A stretch of 32,154 nucleotides of DNA from the NCBI GenBank assembly GCA_947452875.1, contig CANGEZ010000003.1, positions 1 through 32,154 on the forward strand, read 5' to 3'. Positions 30,437 to 32,154 of the stretch are shown piece after piece. The stretch is from Chitinophagaceae bacterium (GTDB taxonomy: Bacteria; Bacteroidota; Bacteroidia; Chitinophagales; Chitinophagaceae). The notes under the pieces are model-generated. The model saw nothing but the letters and a program-made list of their open reading frames with translations, ran no database searches and was not told the origin of the DNA. Every line of letters begins with the position of its first letter. Position 1 is the stretch's first letter. Made by a program: the position numbers and the translations under genes.

Positions 30437-31552
30437 TTAATTATTCAACATCAGTGGCATTACCAGCATCAACAATTCCTCATCAGGATTTTGCTCGCTT
30501 GGTTTAACGATACCGGCTTTTGTTGATGTACTTAATTCCATTACAATTTCGCTTGTATCTGCGCCATTCAACATTTCAATAAGGAATTTTGCATTGAATG
30601 CAATTTGCAAATCTTCTCCATCATACTGACAAGCCATGCCTTCATTTCCTTCATTGCTGAAATCAACATCCTGTGCTGTTAATTGAAGACGATTACCGCT
30701 TATTGCCAATGCAATCTGATTGGTACTTTTATTACTGAATACGCTAACTCTTCTTAGAGCATTTTGGAAATCACCTTTATTGATAATCATTTTGTATGGA
30801 TTATCGGTTGGAATCACCACTTTATAATCAGGAAAACGAGCGTCGATAAGGCGACATACCAATTCAGTACTGCCGTGTGTGATAAAAAGATGGCTGCCGT
30901 TATAAGAAACAGTCAATTCATCTTCATTGTCAGGAAGTGCTCCTTTTAATAAAGTCAAAGGTTTTTTTGGAACGATGAAAGAATCTTTCTTTGGACATTG
31001 TATATCATTTCTTGTAAAGCGAACCAAACGATGTGCATCGGTAGCTACAAAAGTGATTCCTTTTTTATCCAATTCGAAGAAAACGCCAGTCATAGCCGGA
31101 CGTAAATCATCGCTGCTTACTGCAAAAATTGTTTTGTTGATGGCAGTTACCAAAGCAGAAGAGCTCATGGTAAAAGCATTGGCTTCATCAGCCTGAGGTT
31201 CTTTAGGGAAGTTATCAGGATTTTCGCCCATTACTTTGTATTTCCCATTATCGCTGGTAATTTCAATACCAAAGTTTTTGTCGATATTGAAAGTCAGTGG
31301 TTGATCGGCAAGATTTTTAAGTGAATCCATCAATATTTTCGCAGGAATACATACTTTACCGCTGTCTTTGGCTTCAATAGACATGTGAACTTTCATAACA
31401 GTTTCTAAGTCGGTAGCCACAACCGTCAGCTTGTTTGCTTCTATTTCAAATAGAAAATCTTCTAATATTGGCAACACCGTGTTGGTATTGATTACGCCAC
31501 TGATTTGTTGCAATTGTTTCAACAGTGCAGAGGATGATACGATAAACTTCAT
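30437..31552 (-). CDS. dnaN: DNA polymerase III sliding clamp (beta subunit)
   Basis: A 371-aa ring-forming clamp that holds the replicative polymerase on DNA. Three repeated domains of about 120 residues are seen; signatures include MKFIVSSSALLKQLQQISGVI at the N-terminus (first 21 residues, shown here split: MKFIVSSSAL then LKQLQQISG), FVATDAHRLVRF in the second domain, and the C-terminal LLMLVMPLML, the usual end of the protein. Length is standard. Monocistronic, with its own promoter and terminator; no dnaA, recF or oriC signs nearby. Confidence 0.97.
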   Translation of the reverse strand: MKFIVSSSALLKQLQQISGVINTNTVLPILEDFLFEIEANKLTVVATDLETVMKVHMSIEAKDSGKVCIPAKILMDSLKNLADQPLTFNIDKNFGIEITSDNGKYKVMGENPDNFPKEPQADEANAFTMSSSALVTAINKTIFAVSSDDLRPAMTGVFFELDKKGITFVATDAHRLVRFTRNDIQCPKKDSFIVPKKPLTLLKGALPDNEDELTVSYNGSHLFITHGSTELVCRLIDARFPDYKVVIPTDNPYKMIINKGDFQNALRRVSVFSNKSTNQIALAISGNRLQLTAQDVDFSNEGNEGMACQYDGEDLQIAFNAKFLIEMLNGADTSEIVMELSTSTKAGIVKPSEQNPDEELLMLVMPLMLNN

Positions 31553-31572
31553 AACTAAAATTTAATAAGTGT

Positions 31573-31580
31573 CAAAGATA
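31573..31580 (-). promoter_or_regulatory. -7 box of the dnaN promoter
   Basis: Minus-strand TATCTTTG matches TAnnTTTG exactly, 20 nt before the dnaN ATG. The -33 region (TTCGTTTC around 31595-31602) is only a partial TTTG match. Confidence 0.5.
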
Positions 31581-31651
31581 AAAGATTGCCGTTAATGAAA
31601 CGAAGATAATTTCTTCCTAATTTCAACATCGCAACAGCAAATTTTCAACAT

Positions 31652-32119
31652 TTGACACAACCATTGAACATAGGACCGGAAAAAGCCCTTCAAAAAATCG
31701 GTCAATTTTGTGCTTATCAGGAGCGCAATCACAAGGAAGTGAAGGAAAAGCTTTACAGTTATGGACTTTATAAAGATCAAGTTGAAGAGTTGTTATCAAA
31801 ATTAATACAAGAGAATTTTCTAAATGAAGAACGATATGCCATTGCTTATGCCGGTGGAAAATTCAGGGCAAAAGATTGGGGGAAAAACAAGATAAAATAT
31901 GGCTTAAAGCAACATCAGGTAAGTGATTATTGCATCAAAAAAGCGTTGAAAATTATAGATGAGGAAGAATATGTTCAAAAATTACAGAAGCTTTATACAG
32001 CGAAAGAAAAAACACTGAAATCAGAAAAAAATATTTTTATTAAAAAGAGAAAAATACAACAATACTTGATGCAGAAGGGTTATGAAAGCTCGTTGATAAA
32101 CGAATTGTTATCTCAATAA
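31652..32119 (+). CDS. recX: Regulatory protein RecX
   Basis: A 155-aa all-helical protein of the RecX family, which binds RecA filaments and limits their activity. Three tandem three-helix repeats are visible: ALQKIGQFCAYQERNHKEV, then LIQENFLNEERYAIAYAGGKF followed by GKNKIKYGLKQH, and a final IKKRKIQQYLMQKGYE. The start is TTG at 31652 (MTQPLNIG); no ATG precedes the first helix. Divergent from dnaN, 99 bp apart. Confidence 0.9.
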   Translation: MTQPLNIGPEKALQKIGQFCAYQERNHKEVKEKLYSYGLYKDQVEELLSKLIQENFLNEERYAIAYAGGKFRAKDWGKNKIKYGLKQHQVSDYCIKKALKIIDEEEYVQKLQKLYTAKEKTLKSEKNIFIKKRKIQQYLMQKGYESSLINELLSQ

Positions 32120-32130
32120 ATCAAATTACA

Positions 32131-32154
32131 ATGGCAGAAGACTTGCAAATAAAA
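32131..32154 (+). CDS. Start of a further gene, cut by the window edge
   Basis: ATG followed by seven sense codons (MAEDLQIK) 11 bp after the recX stop, with no stop before the window ends. Too short to identify. The opening resembles small GAF-domain proteins of related bacteria, but that is a weak guess. Confidence 0.4.

Noticed and set aside
30437-31652. Replication origin near dnaN
   Set aside because: No dnaA gene, no DnaA-box cluster and no AT-rich unwinding region was seen; in Bacteroidota dnaN is often away from the origin.

Overview
The window looks like the chromosome of a Bacteroidota bacterium, probably near Chitinophagales/Sphingobacteriales. The evidence is low GC, almost no Shine-Dalgarno sequences, promoters with the Bacteroidota -7 box TAnnTTTG (a -33 TTTG is clear only before kpsF), a secreted protein with a type IX secretion tail, a Bacteroidota-type tyrosine integrase, and a full KDO pathway pair (kpsF, kdsB). 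Several genes appear to start with TTG.

Region 1 (about 1-20.9 kb) is an accessory island. A tyrosine integrase (19.4-20.6 kb) lies directly behind the 3' end of a tRNA-Phe gene, the usual layout for an element integrated at a tRNA. The island holds two paralogous WYL-domain regulators (0.1-1.2 and 14.2-15.2 kb), a UvrD-like helicase fused to a PD-(D/E)XK nuclease, two Fic proteins each with its own palindromic operator, a PIN-type and a RelE-type toxin-antitoxin pair, an AAA ATPase, a secreted DNA/RNA endonuclease, and a set of ADP-ribose-linked genes. That set has two parts. A minus-strand cluster (5.7-7.9 kb) encodes an ADP-ribosyltransferase-like protein, a NADAR-family protein, a small unknown and a minimal caspase-like protein. 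A plus-strand operon (10.5-12.5 kb) places an ADP-ribosylglycohydrolase between two unknown proteins.

The strongest unexplained signal is regulatory. A palindrome TTGTAA-N5-TTACAA (with degenerate copies) occurs nine times between 1.6 and 16.2 kb, in front of the helicase, the caspase-like gene, NADAR, the ART-like gene, the AAA ATPase, the ADP-ribosylglycohydrolase operon, the 13.8 kb gene and the 16.2 kb secreted protein. In eight copies the palindrome (19 nt with its flanking bases) ends exactly 9 nt before a -7-like box. This points to one regulon, possibly controlled by one or both WYL proteins, joining ADP-ribosylation, nucleic-acid processing and a caspase-like effector. I propose it as a candidate stress or anti-phage system.

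Region 2 (about 20.9-32.15 kb) looks like core chromosome: tRNA-Phe, recQ, a kpsF-manC-aminotransferase operon, kdsB, a T9SS-exported protein, dnaN, recX and the first codons of another gene. Intergenic repeats and three recognisable hairpin terminators (one behind the tRNA, one behind the T9SS gene, one behind dnaN) are present. No CRISPR array, rRNA or insertion sequence was seen.
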